Assembly: GCA_964405805.1 (NCBI GenBank)
Contig: CAYOPE010000005.1
Location: 1 to 38,183 of the forward strand
DNA: 38,183 nucleotides
Source: CAYOPE01 sp964405805
GTDB taxonomy: Bacteria > Patescibacteriota > Doudnabacteria > UBA920 > O2-02-FULL-48-8
Direction of reading: 5' to 3'
Positions within the stretch are counted from its first letter, which is position 1; every line of letters starts with the position of its first letter. Shown one piece after another: positions 8,248 to 16,119 of the stretch. The notes beneath the pieces are model-generated. The model was not told where the DNA came from. It did not search any database and saw only the letters and a list, made by a program, of their open reading frames with translations. Both the position numbers and the translations under genes were made by a program.

Positions 8248-8259
8248 GTCTAGATTATA
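8248..8259 (-). promoter_or_regulatory. Leaderless -10 element for pilB
   Basis: Minus-strand TATAAT-CTAGAC-ATG. It overlaps the final codons of the upstream gene, so pilB can be transcribed separately. Confidence 0.6.
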
Positions 8260-9383
8260 ACATGCGGTTTGAGTAGTTCCAAAAGCTGTTTTTCGGCATC
8301 TATACCGGTCTTAGCAATCACAAACTTTATGGTTTGAGGTGCGATATTTTCTGGATTAAAACTCGTAAAGATACTAGACAGATTGAGCGGCATGGTGGTA
8401 GCGACAAATACTTCGGTATTCTGTCCATCTTCCTCTTCTTTCAGAAAACCGAAAATTTTCGCAAAGCCAAGCTGGCCAACCATTTCTTTGATAATCATAT
8501 CAGCGTCTGTATCAGAAGCTCCAGCCTTGATCAAATCGGTATTAGTAATCACAGAATAAACCAGAAGATTATTAAAGTCCTGCTTCAGTCGCGCCAGTAC
8601 TCGACCCCAAAGCTTCAGAAGTCCCAAACTTTTACTCTTATATAAGTAGCTGATAATTTCCTGTTGCTTGGCTCCTAGTGAGACTAGCTGAGAAGCTTTC
8701 AGGAAAATCTGCGGGCTAGTGCGGACATGCTGGAAGCTATTGGTCTCAGTGATGATGCCAGTCAAAAGTTGGGTGGCGATCGTCTCGTCCAAAAGCGAAC
8801 TTTCAAATTTGTTAATCAGATCCAAAACAATTTCCGAACAAGAAGTAGCAGTCAGATCCACCAGATTCATCTGCCCGTAATTTTCATTGCTTGGTCTAAA
8901 ATCAATGTTTAGGACTGGGACCTGGAAAAAAAGCTCTGTGTTTTTATTATAAAATTCACCTAACTGCTCAAGGCTTGGGATTCCGACTAGAATCACTAGA
9001 TCATACTGGAAATTGGACGAACCAAAAGTGACATCAGCTGGACCAAACTCACCAGTAGTCGGCTTAAGCAAAATCGATAGCTGTTCCGGCTCCTTTTTGT
9101 AACTTAACTCTGAAAGCTGAGTCTTTTTAGTTGAGAGGCTGATCACAAAAGTCTTGGTCAAATCAATACTTTTCACCAATTGGTTTGATTCTGGCAAGAA
9201 CTGCAAACGGCTAGGCGGGTCTTCATGCACTAGTACAATAGCGTCTTTTTCTAGTTTCTTTAAAAATGAACGTAAAGCCAAGGACGCAGCCAAAGAATCG
9301 CCATTGTTACTCTGGGTCAAAATGAGAATATTGGAAGCTGTCGACAGCTTATTGATAATTGGCTGTAATTCCATACAAATCAT
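8250..9383 (-). CDS. DHH-family phosphoesterase-like protein, metal site degenerate
   Basis: 377 residues with the layout of NrnA/RecJ-like DHH proteins. Each metal-binding motif is altered: NNGDSLAASLAL (26-37) replaces the DPDGDAxGS type, VGIPSLEQLG replaces the D-containing strand-turn, NIDFRPSNENYG (159-170) replaces IDHHxxN, and ITETNSF replaces ITDTGSF. A C-terminal GGGH motif is also absent. The hydrophobic framework is kept, so this is probably a non-catalytic relative, for example a nucleotide- or RNA-binding protein. It is diverged from tsaE and sits just upstream of pilB, suggesting but not proving a link to pili. Confidence 0.75.
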   Translation of the reverse strand: MICMELQPIINKLSTASNILILTQSNNGDSLAASLALRSFLKKLEKDAIVLVHEDPPSRLQFLPESNQLVKSIDLTKTFVISLSTKKTQLSELSYKKEPEQLSILLKPTTGEFGPADVTFGSSNFQYDLVILVGIPSLEQLGEFYNKNTELFFQVPVLNIDFRPSNENYGQMNLVDLTATSCSEIVLDLINKFESSLLDETIATQLLTGIITETNSFQHVRTSPQIFLKASQLVSLGAKQQEIISYLYKSKSLGLLKLWGRVLARLKQDFNNLLVYSVITNTDLIKAGASDTDADMIIKEMVGQLGFAKIFGFLKEEEDGQNTEVFVATTMPLNLSSIFTSFNPENIAPQTIKFVIAKTGIDAEKQLLELLKPHVII

Positions 9384-9395
9384 AGTACTATAATA
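9384..9395 (-). promoter_or_regulatory. Leaderless -10 element for the DHH-like gene
   Basis: Minus-strand TATTAT-AGTACT-ATG, again with a six-base gap. It supports ATG at 9383 (MICMELQ) rather than the internal ATG three codons later. Confidence 0.5.
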
Positions 9396-9420
9396 GGTTT
9401 ACCAAGAATAGTCAAACTGT

Positions 9421-9432
9421 TAAAATAACCCC
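9421..9432 (+). promoter_or_regulatory. Leaderless -10 element for tsaE
   Basis: TAAAAT-AACCCC-ATG with a six-base gap. With the opposite -10 at 9390-9395 it forms a compact divergent promoter pair only 49 nt wide. Confidence 0.5.
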
Positions 9433-9855
9433 ATGATTAAGTACCAAAATGTAGATTTGAAAGGGCTTCAGAAGTTAGCGGCAGAATTAGCCAGCAGCCT
9501 GCGCGGTCGAAAAGCGATAATCGGACTGATCGGGCCGCTGGGCGGCGGCAAAACTACTTTTATCAAAGCCTTTGCTAAAAATTTCGGAATCAGAGAAGCT
9601 CATAGCCCGACTTTTGTCATCAGCCATGAGCATCGAATTCCTCAAGGACTCCTCTATCATGTTGACTTTTATCGACTTGAAAAAAAATCACAGCTTATTC
9701 CCCTGGGCCTCTCAGACATGACGCGAGGCAAAAATATTTTATTGATCGAATGGGTGGATCGCTTCCCTGAAATCAAAAATCTTTGCGACATATTAATCAC
9801 CTTCAAAGTCAAAAAAGGAAATTTACGAGATGTTTCGATTACCACTAATCATTAA
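9433..9855 (+). CDS. tsaE: tRNA t6A modification ATPase TsaE
   Basis: TsaE is the P-loop ATPase that works with TsaB/TsaD in making N6-threonylcarbamoyladenosine at position 37 of ANN-decoding tRNAs. The 140-residue product has Walker A GPLGGGKTTFIKAFAK, the family motif SPTFVISHEH, HVDFYRLE, and the Walker B-like LLIEWVDRF. Length is normal. Its end overlaps the start of the vanW-like gene by 26 nt. Confidence 0.95.
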   Translation: MIKYQNVDLKGLQKLAAELASSLRGRKAIIGLIGPLGGGKTTFIKAFAKNFGIREAHSPTFVISHEHRIPQGLLYHVDFYRLEKKSQLIPLGLSDMTRGKNILLIEWVDRFPEIKNLCDILITFKVKKGNLRDVSITTNH

Positions 9856-10960
9856 AATTGCCTTGACGCTTCTGCTTCTCGCTATGGTTTTGGTATCCAA
9901 GCCAGCATATGCGAAAACGGTGTCCTTCGAAGACCAGCGGTTCGAGGTTGCCGCGCAACTCGAAGGTCAAGCTGATCTTGTGGCCACGAGAAACGCTTCT
10001 GATCTTTTTGACCTAATCAAACATTCTCTACTCGGCCAGAATTCCGACCAGACTACGCAACTCTTAGATCAAGACAGTCTTAGTATGATAGATCTCATCC
10101 TGGAAAAAGTTAATCAAGAACCTAAAGATGCTCATCTGGTGATTGAAAATAATCAAGCCACTGACTTTGACCCAGGACAGAATGGTCAATCTGTAGATTT
10201 GTTTCAACTTCGACAACTCCTTATCTCAGATCTGCCTTACATCGATCTTCCTGTAGTCACGGCCACTCCAAAAATAACCCTGGCTAGCACCAATAGCTTA
10301 GGCATAAATGAGCTGGTCGCCACTGGAGTTTCTAATTTCTCAGGTTCGCCCAAAAATCGGATCCATAATCTGACAGTCGGCGCTGCCAAATTCAATGGAG
10401 TCATCATTAAGCCTGGTGAAGAATTTTCCTTTAACAAATATTTAGGCGAAGTTGACGATGTCCATGGTTTCCTCCCAGAACTAGTCATCAAACCTGAGGG
10501 CGTGACTCCAGAATTCGGCGGTGGCCTCTGCCAAGTTTCATCTACCGCCTTCCGAGCAGCCATGAATGCCGGGCTTCCCATCACAGCTAGACGCAATCAT
10601 TCGTTTGCAGTCCAGTACTATGCACCACAGGGCACTGATGCTACTATTTACCCAGGTTCAGCTGATCTCAAATTCATAAACGACTTACCAAGCTCGATTC
10701 TCATCCGCACTCGAATCGAAGGCCACCTGCTCTACTTTGACTATTTCGGGACTAAGGACAGCAGGACGATTAGTTTCGAAGGACCAAATCAGTATGACCG
10801 TAAGCCTGATGGATCCATGAAAGCCATATGGATCCGGCATGTGACCGAAAATGGTGAGGTCAAAACGCAAACATTCAAAAGTACTTATCTCCCTCCTGCT
10901 CTCTTCCACCACGATACTGTGGAATCTACTCCTACTCAACCAACATTAACCCAACAATAA
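9830..10960 (+). CDS. VanW-family exported protein
   Basis: A 376-residue protein with an N-terminal signal/anchor (LIIKIALTLLLLAMVLV, then PAYAK). The VanW domain at about 190-310 has FNGVIIKPGEEFSFN, GGGLCQVSSTAFRAA, ITARRNHSFAVQYY and YPGSADLKFIND. VanW proteins are linked to cell-wall processes, with unproven chemistry (family knowledge). The region before the VanW domain may be a YoaR-type wall-binding part. The start lies inside tsaE, and the stop shares bases with the next ATG (TAATG), so all three genes are translationally coupled. Confidence 0.9.
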   Translation: MFRLPLIIKIALTLLLLAMVLVSKPAYAKTVSFEDQRFEVAAQLEGQADLVATRNASDLFDLIKHSLLGQNSDQTTQLLDQDSLSMIDLILEKVNQEPKDAHLVIENNQATDFDPGQNGQSVDLFQLRQLLISDLPYIDLPVVTATPKITLASTNSLGINELVATGVSNFSGSPKNRIHNLTVGAAKFNGVIIKPGEEFSFNKYLGEVDDVHGFLPELVIKPEGVTPEFGGGLCQVSSTAFRAAMNAGLPITARRNHSFAVQYYAPQGTDATIYPGSADLKFINDLPSSILIRTRIEGHLLYFDYFGTKDSRTISFEGPNQYDRKPDGSMKAIWIRHVTENGEVKTQTFKSTYLPPALFHHDTVESTPTQPTLTQQ

Positions 10961-12213
10961 TGCCAAAAAAAGAAAAAATATTTGAACCAAGTCCTCTGAT
11001 CCTTCAGCGCTACGCTAAAGTCCTGATTAATTTTGCTCTCAATAGTGGGGCGGGAATTAAAAAAGGTGACGTGGTCCGGGTCAGTGGCAATGAATCTGGT
11101 AAAAAACTTTTCCTGGCTGTATGCAACGCTGTCATCGATGCTGGCGGTCATGTCCTAAGCCATTATGCCCCGGATGATGAACAAGGGGACAAGCGCCGCA
11201 ATGAAAGTTTCACCAGATATTTCTACGAGCATGCTCAAGATCACCAGATGGATCATTTTCCGCACAAATACCTGAAAGGTGTGATTGAACAAATCGATCA
11301 CTCAGTCTTTATCATTGCTGATGCTGATATGAATGCACTGAAAGGAATTGATCCAAAAAAAATCATGCGCCGCGGTGTAGCGCTGAAACCATTCATGGAC
11401 TGGCGGCATGAAAAAGAGTGGCAAGGAAACTTCACCTGGACCATCGCGCTTTCAGCCACCCCTGCCATGGCGCGTGAAGCCGGATTATCGTTGAAAGAAT
11501 ATTGGAATCAAATTATCAAAGCCTGCTTCTTGGATTTTCCAGACCCAATCAAAAAATGGAAGCAAGTTTTTCATGATTTGGAGCACTATCGAGCAAAACT
11601 AAATAAGCTTGCCCCTGTCACCGATCGCTATCATGTCATTGGCCCGGATGCAAACCTCTGGATCAAGCTAGGCGAAAAAAGAAAATGGTTTGGGGGAAGT
11701 GGCAGAAACATTCCAAGCTTTGAACTATTTACTTCTCCTGACTGGCGTGGGACAGAAGGCTGGATTCGCTTTAACCAGCCACTCTACAGATATGGCAACA
11801 AGGTTACTGGCATCCAGCTCTGGTTTGAAAATGGCAAGGTTGTCAAAAGTACTGCTAAGACCAACCAAAAACTTTTACGCGAAATGATTGCCACACCTGG
11901 TGCTGACAAGGTCGGTGAATTTTCCCTGACTGATCATCGGTACTCTCGTATCACCAAGTTTATGGCAGAAACCCTGTTTGATGAAAACATTGGTGGCCCC
12001 AATGGCAATACTCACATCGCTGTAGGCATGTCATACCGCGATACTTACGCAGGTGATGTGAAAAAACTTACTCACAAACAAGCAGCCAACTTAGGATTTA
12101 ACGATTCTTCGGTGCATACGGATATGGTCTCAACCACTCCTCGAACCGTGATCGCACATCTGAAAAACGGCAAAGAAAAAGTCATTTACCAGCATGGTCA
12201 ATTTGTGCTCTAA
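10960..12213 (+). CDS. M29-family aminopeptidase
   Basis: Metal-dependent cytoplasmic aminopeptidase of the AmpS/AmpT/PepS family, 417 residues (family about 370-415). Family motifs are NSGAGIKKGDVVRVSG near the N-terminus and the metal/catalytic region with NIPSFELFTSPDW, VGEFSLTDHRYSRI, FDENIGGPNGNTHIAVGMSY and VHTDMVS. The usual DGEVFT is changed to SFELFT, with the metal-ligand Glu retained. It probably trims peptides in protein turnover. Coupled to the vanW-like gene by a TAATG overlap. Confidence 0.9.
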   Translation: MPKKEKIFEPSPLILQRYAKVLINFALNSGAGIKKGDVVRVSGNESGKKLFLAVCNAVIDAGGHVLSHYAPDDEQGDKRRNESFTRYFYEHAQDHQMDHFPHKYLKGVIEQIDHSVFIIADADMNALKGIDPKKIMRRGVALKPFMDWRHEKEWQGNFTWTIALSATPAMAREAGLSLKEYWNQIIKACFLDFPDPIKKWKQVFHDLEHYRAKLNKLAPVTDRYHVIGPDANLWIKLGEKRKWFGGSGRNIPSFELFTSPDWRGTEGWIRFNQPLYRYGNKVTGIQLWFENGKVVKSTAKTNQKLLREMIATPGADKVGEFSLTDHRYSRITKFMAETLFDENIGGPNGNTHIAVGMSYRDTYAGDVKKLTHKQAANLGFNDSSVHTDMVSTTPRTVIAHLKNGKEKVIYQHGQFVL

Positions 12214-12220
12214 TAAGTGC

Positions 12221-12232
12221 TATACTTAGAAT
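12221..12232 (+). promoter_or_regulatory. Leaderless -10 element for ruvB
   Basis: TATACT-TAGAAT-ATG, placed 7 nt after the M29 peptidase stop. No Shine-Dalgarno site is seen, consistent with a leaderless mRNA. Confidence 0.5.
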
Positions 12233-13270
12233 ATGATCAATCAGGATTTCATAGAAACAGAAATAATCAAACCCACAACGAGTAGTGAAGAAACGCTGTT
12301 TGAAGCCACTCTCAGGCCGCAGAAGCTTGCCGAATACGTGGGGCAGGAAAAAATCAAAGAAAATTTGAAGATTTTGGTGGATGCAGCGCAAGCGCGCAAA
12401 GAAACTCTAGAACACATCCTACTCTATGGCCCGCCTGGACTTGGCAAAACAACACTTGCTCATATCATTGCTCGTGAAATGGGCTCAAATATCAAAATCA
12501 CCTCAGGACCAGCAATTGAAAAAGCCGGAGACCTGGCTTCGCTGCTGACTAACATGACTGAGGGCGATGTTTTGTTTATTGATGAAATTCATAGGCTCAA
12601 TAAAACCGTAGAAGAAATTCTTTACCCTGCTATGGAAGATTATTGTCTCGATATTGTGCTTGGCAAGGGTGCTGGGGCGAAAGCCTTGCGCTTGGATCTG
12701 CCGAAATTTACTTTGATTGGAGCTACCACCAGAATCGGACTGCTCACAGGTCCTCTGCGTGATCGATTCGGTATGACTTATCGACTTGACTACTATGAAG
12801 AGCCCGAGATAGAACAGATTCTAGAGCGCGCTGCGAAAATCTTGAACGTAAAAGTAGATGGCGAAGGCAAAGTAGAAATTGCCAAGCGCTCACGCCGCAC
12901 GCCAAGAATTGCCAATCGCCTGCTTAAACGCGTGCGCGACTTTGCCCAAGTCAAGGCCTCAGGAAAAATTAATGAAAAAGTGGCTAAGGAAGCTTTGGCT
13001 CAGCTCGATGTCGATGATTTGGGTCTTGACGGCAATGATCGCCGAATTCTCGAAGCCTTGATCGACAAATTTGCAGGTGGCCCTGTAGGAATTTCTTCTA
13101 TTGCTGCGGCAACCTCTGAAGACCCTGGGACCATCGAAGATATTTATGAGCCGTACTTGCTCAGGCTTGGTTTGATTGCTCGCACGCCCAAAGGTCGAGT
13201 CGCGACCCCAGCTGCTTACGATCATTTGAAAAAGGCGGTAAAAAAACAAACCGCCCAAACATTACTATGA
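12233..13270 (+). CDS. ruvB: Holliday junction branch-migration helicase RuvB
   Basis: AAA+ motor that drives branch migration with RuvA; 345 residues. Visible are the N-terminal LRPQKLAEYVGQEKIKENL, Walker A GPPGLGKTTLAH, Walker B LFIDEIHRL, sensor 1 LIGATTR, GPLRDRFG, and the C-terminal winged helix with GGPVGISSIAAATSED and RTPKGRVAT. ruvC is in the window at 28374; ruvA is not. The stop overlaps the next gene's ATG by 4 nt. Confidence 0.97.
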   Translation: MINQDFIETEIIKPTTSSEETLFEATLRPQKLAEYVGQEKIKENLKILVDAAQARKETLEHILLYGPPGLGKTTLAHIIAREMGSNIKITSGPAIEKAGDLASLLTNMTEGDVLFIDEIHRLNKTVEEILYPAMEDYCLDIVLGKGAGAKALRLDLPKFTLIGATTRIGLLTGPLRDRFGMTYRLDYYEEPEIEQILERAAKILNVKVDGEGKVEIAKRSRRTPRIANRLLKRVRDFAQVKASGKINEKVAKEALAQLDVDDLGLDGNDRRILEALIDKFAGGPVGISSIAAATSEDPGTIEDIYEPYLLRLGLIARTPKGRVATPAAYDHLKKAVKKQTAQTLL

Positions 13271-13494
13271 TCCCAACTGCTTATCATCCTGCTGGTTTTG
13301 GTACTTCAATTTTAGCCCTAGTCTTCTATTTGCTCATGGCTGGGTTTGTGCTTTACAGCATGATTGCGCTATATGCCCTAATGCGTTTCGGCCGCTCAAA
13401 AATTTTAGCCATAATTATTTCCATTCTTTACCTCATCATTTCAGCCGGCCTCTATGCCGCAGCTGTCGGTAATCTGAACAACATTAAATTTTAA
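13267..13494 (+). CDS. Small two-helix membrane protein
   Basis: A 75-residue protein with two hydrophobic segments (about 12-36 and 44-66) joined by the basic turn RFGRSK. No family recognised. It overlaps ruvB by ATGA and is followed after 2 nt by the PH-domain gene, so it is part of that transcript. It may act with the neighbouring membrane PH protein; this is context only. Confidence 0.7.
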   Translation: MIPTAYHPAGFGTSILALVFYLLMAGFVLYSMIALYALMRFGRSKILAIIISILYLIISAGLYAAAVGNLNNIKF

Positions 13495-13496
13495 AT

Positions 13497-14057
13497 ATGC
13501 AATGGCTTGAACCAACTAGTTTTCCCGGTCAGCAACCAGATGAACATATTTTGCTAGAAACCAGACAGCACTGGATGGTATTTCTCATGAAATTTATCGT
13601 CTGGCTTCTGTTTGCCGGAATTTTAATTTTTATAGACTGGGCCATAGGCCGATTTGCTCCCATACTGCGCACCAATCCCTATGTTGACTATGTTAATTTG
13701 TTTAAAAGCGTCTACCTTATGTTTCTCATCTTAGGGCTTCTGATCATGTGGGTCATGTATTATCTAAATGTCCAGATCATCACCAATCAACGCATCGTGG
13801 ATATCACTCAAACTTCTCTTATCCATCACACGGTCTCTGAACTTCATCTCAGCCGCATCGAGGATGTCACAGCTGATGTGAAGGGTTTGTTTGGCACGCT
13901 CCTCGACTACGGCAATGTCTATATCCAGACTGCTGGCGAAACTGAGCGGTTTGAATTTGATCGCGTACCAAATCCGGCATCAATCGAAAAAATGATCCTG
14001 GACCTCTACGAAGCCTTGCCAGACAATCAAAAAGAACACCCGCTAGATAAAAAATAA
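13497..14057 (+). CDS. Membrane protein with bacterial PH domain
   Basis: 186 residues: two membrane helices (about 25-47 and 69-92) followed by a bPH_2/YdbS-like domain with ITNQRIVDITQTSL, SRIEDVTADVKGLFGTLLDYGNVYIQTAG and RFEFDRVPNPASI. Such proteins sit in the inner membrane with the PH domain in the cytoplasm; the exact role is unknown. It is the last gene of the ruvB transcript, followed by a strong hairpin terminator. Confidence 0.85.
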   Translation: MQWLEPTSFPGQQPDEHILLETRQHWMVFLMKFIVWLLFAGILIFIDWAIGRFAPILRTNPYVDYVNLFKSVYLMFLILGLLIMWVMYYLNVQIITNQRIVDITQTSLIHHTVSELHLSRIEDVTADVKGLFGTLLDYGNVYIQTAGETERFEFDRVPNPASIEKMILDLYEALPDNQKEHPLDKK

Positions 14058-14069
14058 GCAAAACGACGA

Positions 14070-14114
14070 AGCCGTGGACTCGCTGAATGTATCAGCAAAG
14101 TCCACGGCTTTTTT
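14070..14114 (+). terminator. Long hairpin terminator
   Basis: An 11-bp perfect stem AGCCGTGGACT (14070-14080) with AGTCCACGGCT (14099-14109), an inner GCTGA/TCAGC stem, and six T. It ends the plus-strand ruvB-PH operon. On the minus strand it lies just past the stop of the 14121 gene but has no T-run in that direction. Confidence 0.85.
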
Positions 14115-14120
14115 GATGGC

Positions 14121-14672
14121 TCACTCCTTGGCCTTCTCACGGACCCACTTCAGCCAGCAGCGCTCAGCCAGGATGCCCTTGAGCAGAAGCTGACCCAAGG
14201 AATGCCAATGGCCACCATCCAGCCAAATCTTTTGGGTCAGTTTGAGCAGATCGATGAGAGCAGCACTTTCCTCGATACGAAGCCCGTGAGATGACCTCTC
14301 GTCCCAGATCGGAAAGTCTACCCTATAGGTCTCAGTTCCGTGTTCCTTGCAGTGTTTTTCCTCTTCGTCCGCGCCCTCCGAAAAGTAGTGCAAGGTGAAA
14401 CTAGGCCGGAACTCTGTCAGGTCCTTGAGAAGCCTCGGCCGCCCCCAGAACACGAAGTGAAGCCCTGTGGGTTTTCGGTTTTCGTCCACATAACGAACGT
14501 CGTCGACATCAAATGTTTGCTGAACACCGTTATCGATGACGATGACCCAAGTTCCAGGCCTCGGCACACTTTCGAACACGCTGTGGAGCGCCGCTTCGAG
14601 CCGGACCCCGCCCCGAAACTCGAGAAAAACCCGCTTGCCTTCCAGTTTCTTCAGCTGCTCAAGAATCGTCAT
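14121..14672 (-). CDS. Unknown protein, second gene of TrmB-divergent operon
   Basis: 183 residues, soluble. The N-terminal 70 residues (GKRVFLEFRGGVRLEAALHS, WVIVIDNGVQQTFDVDDV) read like a small beta barrel of Sm/KOW type, but this is only an impression. The C-terminal half is helical with many Trp, Leu and Lys. It has a good ribosome-binding site (AGGAGA, 8 nt from ATG) and overlaps the preceding gene by ATGA. Base composition is more GC-rich than most neighbours, suggesting an acquired gene. No confident homology. Confidence 0.7.
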   Translation of the reverse strand: MTILEQLKKLEGKRVFLEFRGGVRLEAALHSVFESVPRPGTWVIVIDNGVQQTFDVDDVRYVDENRKPTGLHFVFWGRPRLLKDLTEFRPSFTLHYFSEGADEEEKHCKEHGTETYRVDFPIWDERSSHGLRIEESAALIDLLKLTQKIWLDGGHWHSLGQLLLKGILAERCWLKWVREKAKE

Positions 14673-15262
14673 CTGGTCTCTCCTGTGTTTTCTAAGGTTG
14701 CGAGAACTTCCTCTGAAGCTTGAATAAGCTCCCTACAAAGCGCCCTGAGCTCGACTTCTGTTTTCAAAAGCTCCTGCTCGACTTGCTTTCGTTTAGCGTC
14801 CCATTCTGCTTGGCGCCTGGCCAATTCTGCTTTTTTCTGCTGGACTTCTGCACGCCAAAGACGGATTAGCTGCGGAAGTGTACTGATGGCTTTCACAATG
14901 CCTGGAAGGTTTTCCGCTTTAAGGTTAAACTCCCAGACTTTGCCTTGGTACGCCAAGACAATTTTGTTCGTCTCAGAACGAGCTCCCCATAGCTTGTCCT
15001 GATATCTAACGGTATGAACTCCGTCGTATCCGTCGTTCTCAGACGGGCAATCCAAAGTCCAGCCATCCCAGGCTTGCGCTTCATCCGCAAAAGAACGAAG
15101 TCTCCCATACTGAATTATCACATTCAGGATGGAGACGACAGCATCTTTTAACGGAGTCGAGATTACGGGTTCGTCAGTCTTGTCGATTTTCTCTTCTTCT
15201 TTCTGTAAAAGAGCTAACGCTAAGGCCAACTCGTCGCTCGCCTTACGGCTTTTAGCAGCCAT
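14669..15262 (-). CDS. Unknown coiled-coil protein, first gene of TrmB-divergent operon
   Basis: 197 residues. The N-terminus is charged and helical. The middle (about 60-115) is beta-like with many Trp, Tyr and Gly (DGYDGVHTVRYQDKLWG). The C-terminal 70 residues (EVQQKKAELARRQ, KRKQVEQELLKTEVELR) form a clear coiled coil. No signal peptide or membrane helix. It has a textbook AAGGAGG ribosome-binding site and its own divergent promoter shared with a TrmB-type regulator. Function unknown; I cannot name a family. Confidence 0.7.
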   Translation of the reverse strand: MAAKSRKASDELALALALLQKEEEKIDKTDEPVISTPLKDAVVSILNVIIQYGRLRSFADEAQAWDGWTLDCPSENDGYDGVHTVRYQDKLWGARSETNKIVLAYQGKVWEFNLKAENLPGIVKAISTLPQLIRLWRAEVQQKKAELARRQAEWDAKRKQVEQELLKTEVELRALCRELIQASEEVLATLENTGETR

Positions 15263-15283
15263 ATTCCTCCTTCAAGTCCGCCC

Positions 15284-15312
15284 TTGACGAGCGTGACTTG
15301 AAAGTCTATACT
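15284..15312 (+). promoter_or_regulatory. Promoter of the TrmB-type regulator gene
   Basis: TTGACG (15284-15289), 17-nt spacer, TATACT (15307-15312). The predicted start is near 15319. This lies inside the longest possible reading frame of the regulator (from 15298) and so supports ATG at 15367. Confidence 0.75.
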
Positions 15313-15331
15313 TTAGGCTGTGAGTGGTCAA
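15303..15331 (-). promoter_or_regulatory. Divergent promoter of the unknown two-gene operon
   Basis: On the minus strand TTGACC (15326-15331), 17-nt spacer, TAGACT (15303-15308). It faces the regulator promoter and their -10 boxes overlap by 2 nt, so polymerase can hardly occupy both at once. Confidence 0.65.
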
Positions 15332-15351
15332 CAGCACCCATTGGTGCTGTT
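15330..15351. promoter_or_regulatory. Candidate operator: perfect 9-bp inverted repeat
   Basis: AACAGCACC-CATT-GGTGCTGTT. It overlaps the -35 box of the minus-strand promoter and lies about 11-32 nt downstream of the predicted regulator start. That position fits a repressor site controlling both directions. It could instead be an RNA hairpin in the 48-nt regulator leader. Confidence 0.65.
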
Positions 15352-15366
15352 AGACACCCAGAATAC

Positions 15367-16119
15367 ATGTATACAGAAATATTCGAAGACATCGGCCTCT
15401 CACCCAGTGAGGCCAAGATATACGAAATCCTACTTTCTTCTGGCGAGATCGGCGCCTCTGAGATATCGCTGAAAGCCCGAGTCCATCGAAGAAATGTTTA
15501 TGATGCGCTCAATAGGCTTGTAGATAAAGGTCTGGTCTTTCGAATTTTTCAGAAAGGCGAGCACGAGTTCCGAGCTGTGACTCCAGATAAGCTTTCTGAG
15601 ATGATTCGAGAGAAGGATCAAAAATTATCCAAAATTTTACCCCACTTGCGCAGTGTTTATCACAAAGAGCCTCTCAAAGAAGCAGCTTATATCTACAAAG
15701 GGGTCGAAGGCTACAAAAATTATTTACAAGATCTCGCGCGTGTAGCAGAAGATACTTATTTTTTAGGGGCCAAGGGACTATGGTTTACGCCCGGAATTGA
15801 TAAACAATACCTAGAGACTTATCAAGACGCTATGAAACGAAAAAAGAAACATTATTTCACTCTTTATGATCCTAGAGTGAAAGAAAAACTACCACAGGCT
15901 CTGAAAGATGTCGGCGGTGAGTATAAACTTTTGCCAAAAAAATACAGCACTCCAGGAGTGACTGATATTTTCGGCGACTATGTCGTGACTTTCACAAGCT
16001 TAGATATTGGCAACTTCGGCGATGATGGCACTATCTTTGTCATGATCAACAAAGAACTGGCCGAAACATACCGAACTTGGTTTAAGCTTATCTGGGATCT
16101 CAGTCCGAATACTAAGTAG
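15367..16119 (+). CDS. TrmB-family transcriptional regulator
   Basis: 250 residues from MYTEIFEDIGLSPSEAKIYEIL. The N-terminal winged helix-turn-helix is typical of TrmB proteins (GLSPSEAKIYEILLSSGEIGASEISLKARVHRRNVYDALNRL region, about 9-50). A helical linker follows (KLSEMIREKDQKLSKILPHL), then a C-terminal ligand-like domain that lacks an obvious sugar-binding signature. The long open frame starts at 15298, but the promoter and operator lie within that part. Divergent from the unknown two-gene operon, which it probably controls together with itself. Overlaps recF tail to tail by 8 nt. Confidence 0.85.
   Translation: MYTEIFEDIGLSPSEAKIYEILLSSGEIGASEISLKARVHRRNVYDALNRLVDKGLVFRIFQKGEHEFRAVTPDKLSEMIREKDQKLSKILPHLRSVYHKEPLKEAAYIYKGVEGYKNYLQDLARVAEDTYFLGAKGLWFTPGIDKQYLETYQDAMKRKKKHYFTLYDPRVKEKLPQALKDVGGEYKLLPKKYSTPGVTDIFGDYVVTFTSLDIGNFGDDGTIFVMINKELAETYRTWFKLIWDLSPNTK

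Noticed and set aside
14340..14723. 127-codon open frame on the plus strand
   Set aside because: It lies antisense to the unknown gene at 14121-14672, which has a proper ribosome-binding site, promoter and ATGA coupling. The plus frame is a shadow caused by GC-rich codons.
15298..15366. Longer N-terminus for the TrmB-type regulator
   Set aside because: The segment contains its own -10 box and the operator, and family proteins begin close to the winged helix.
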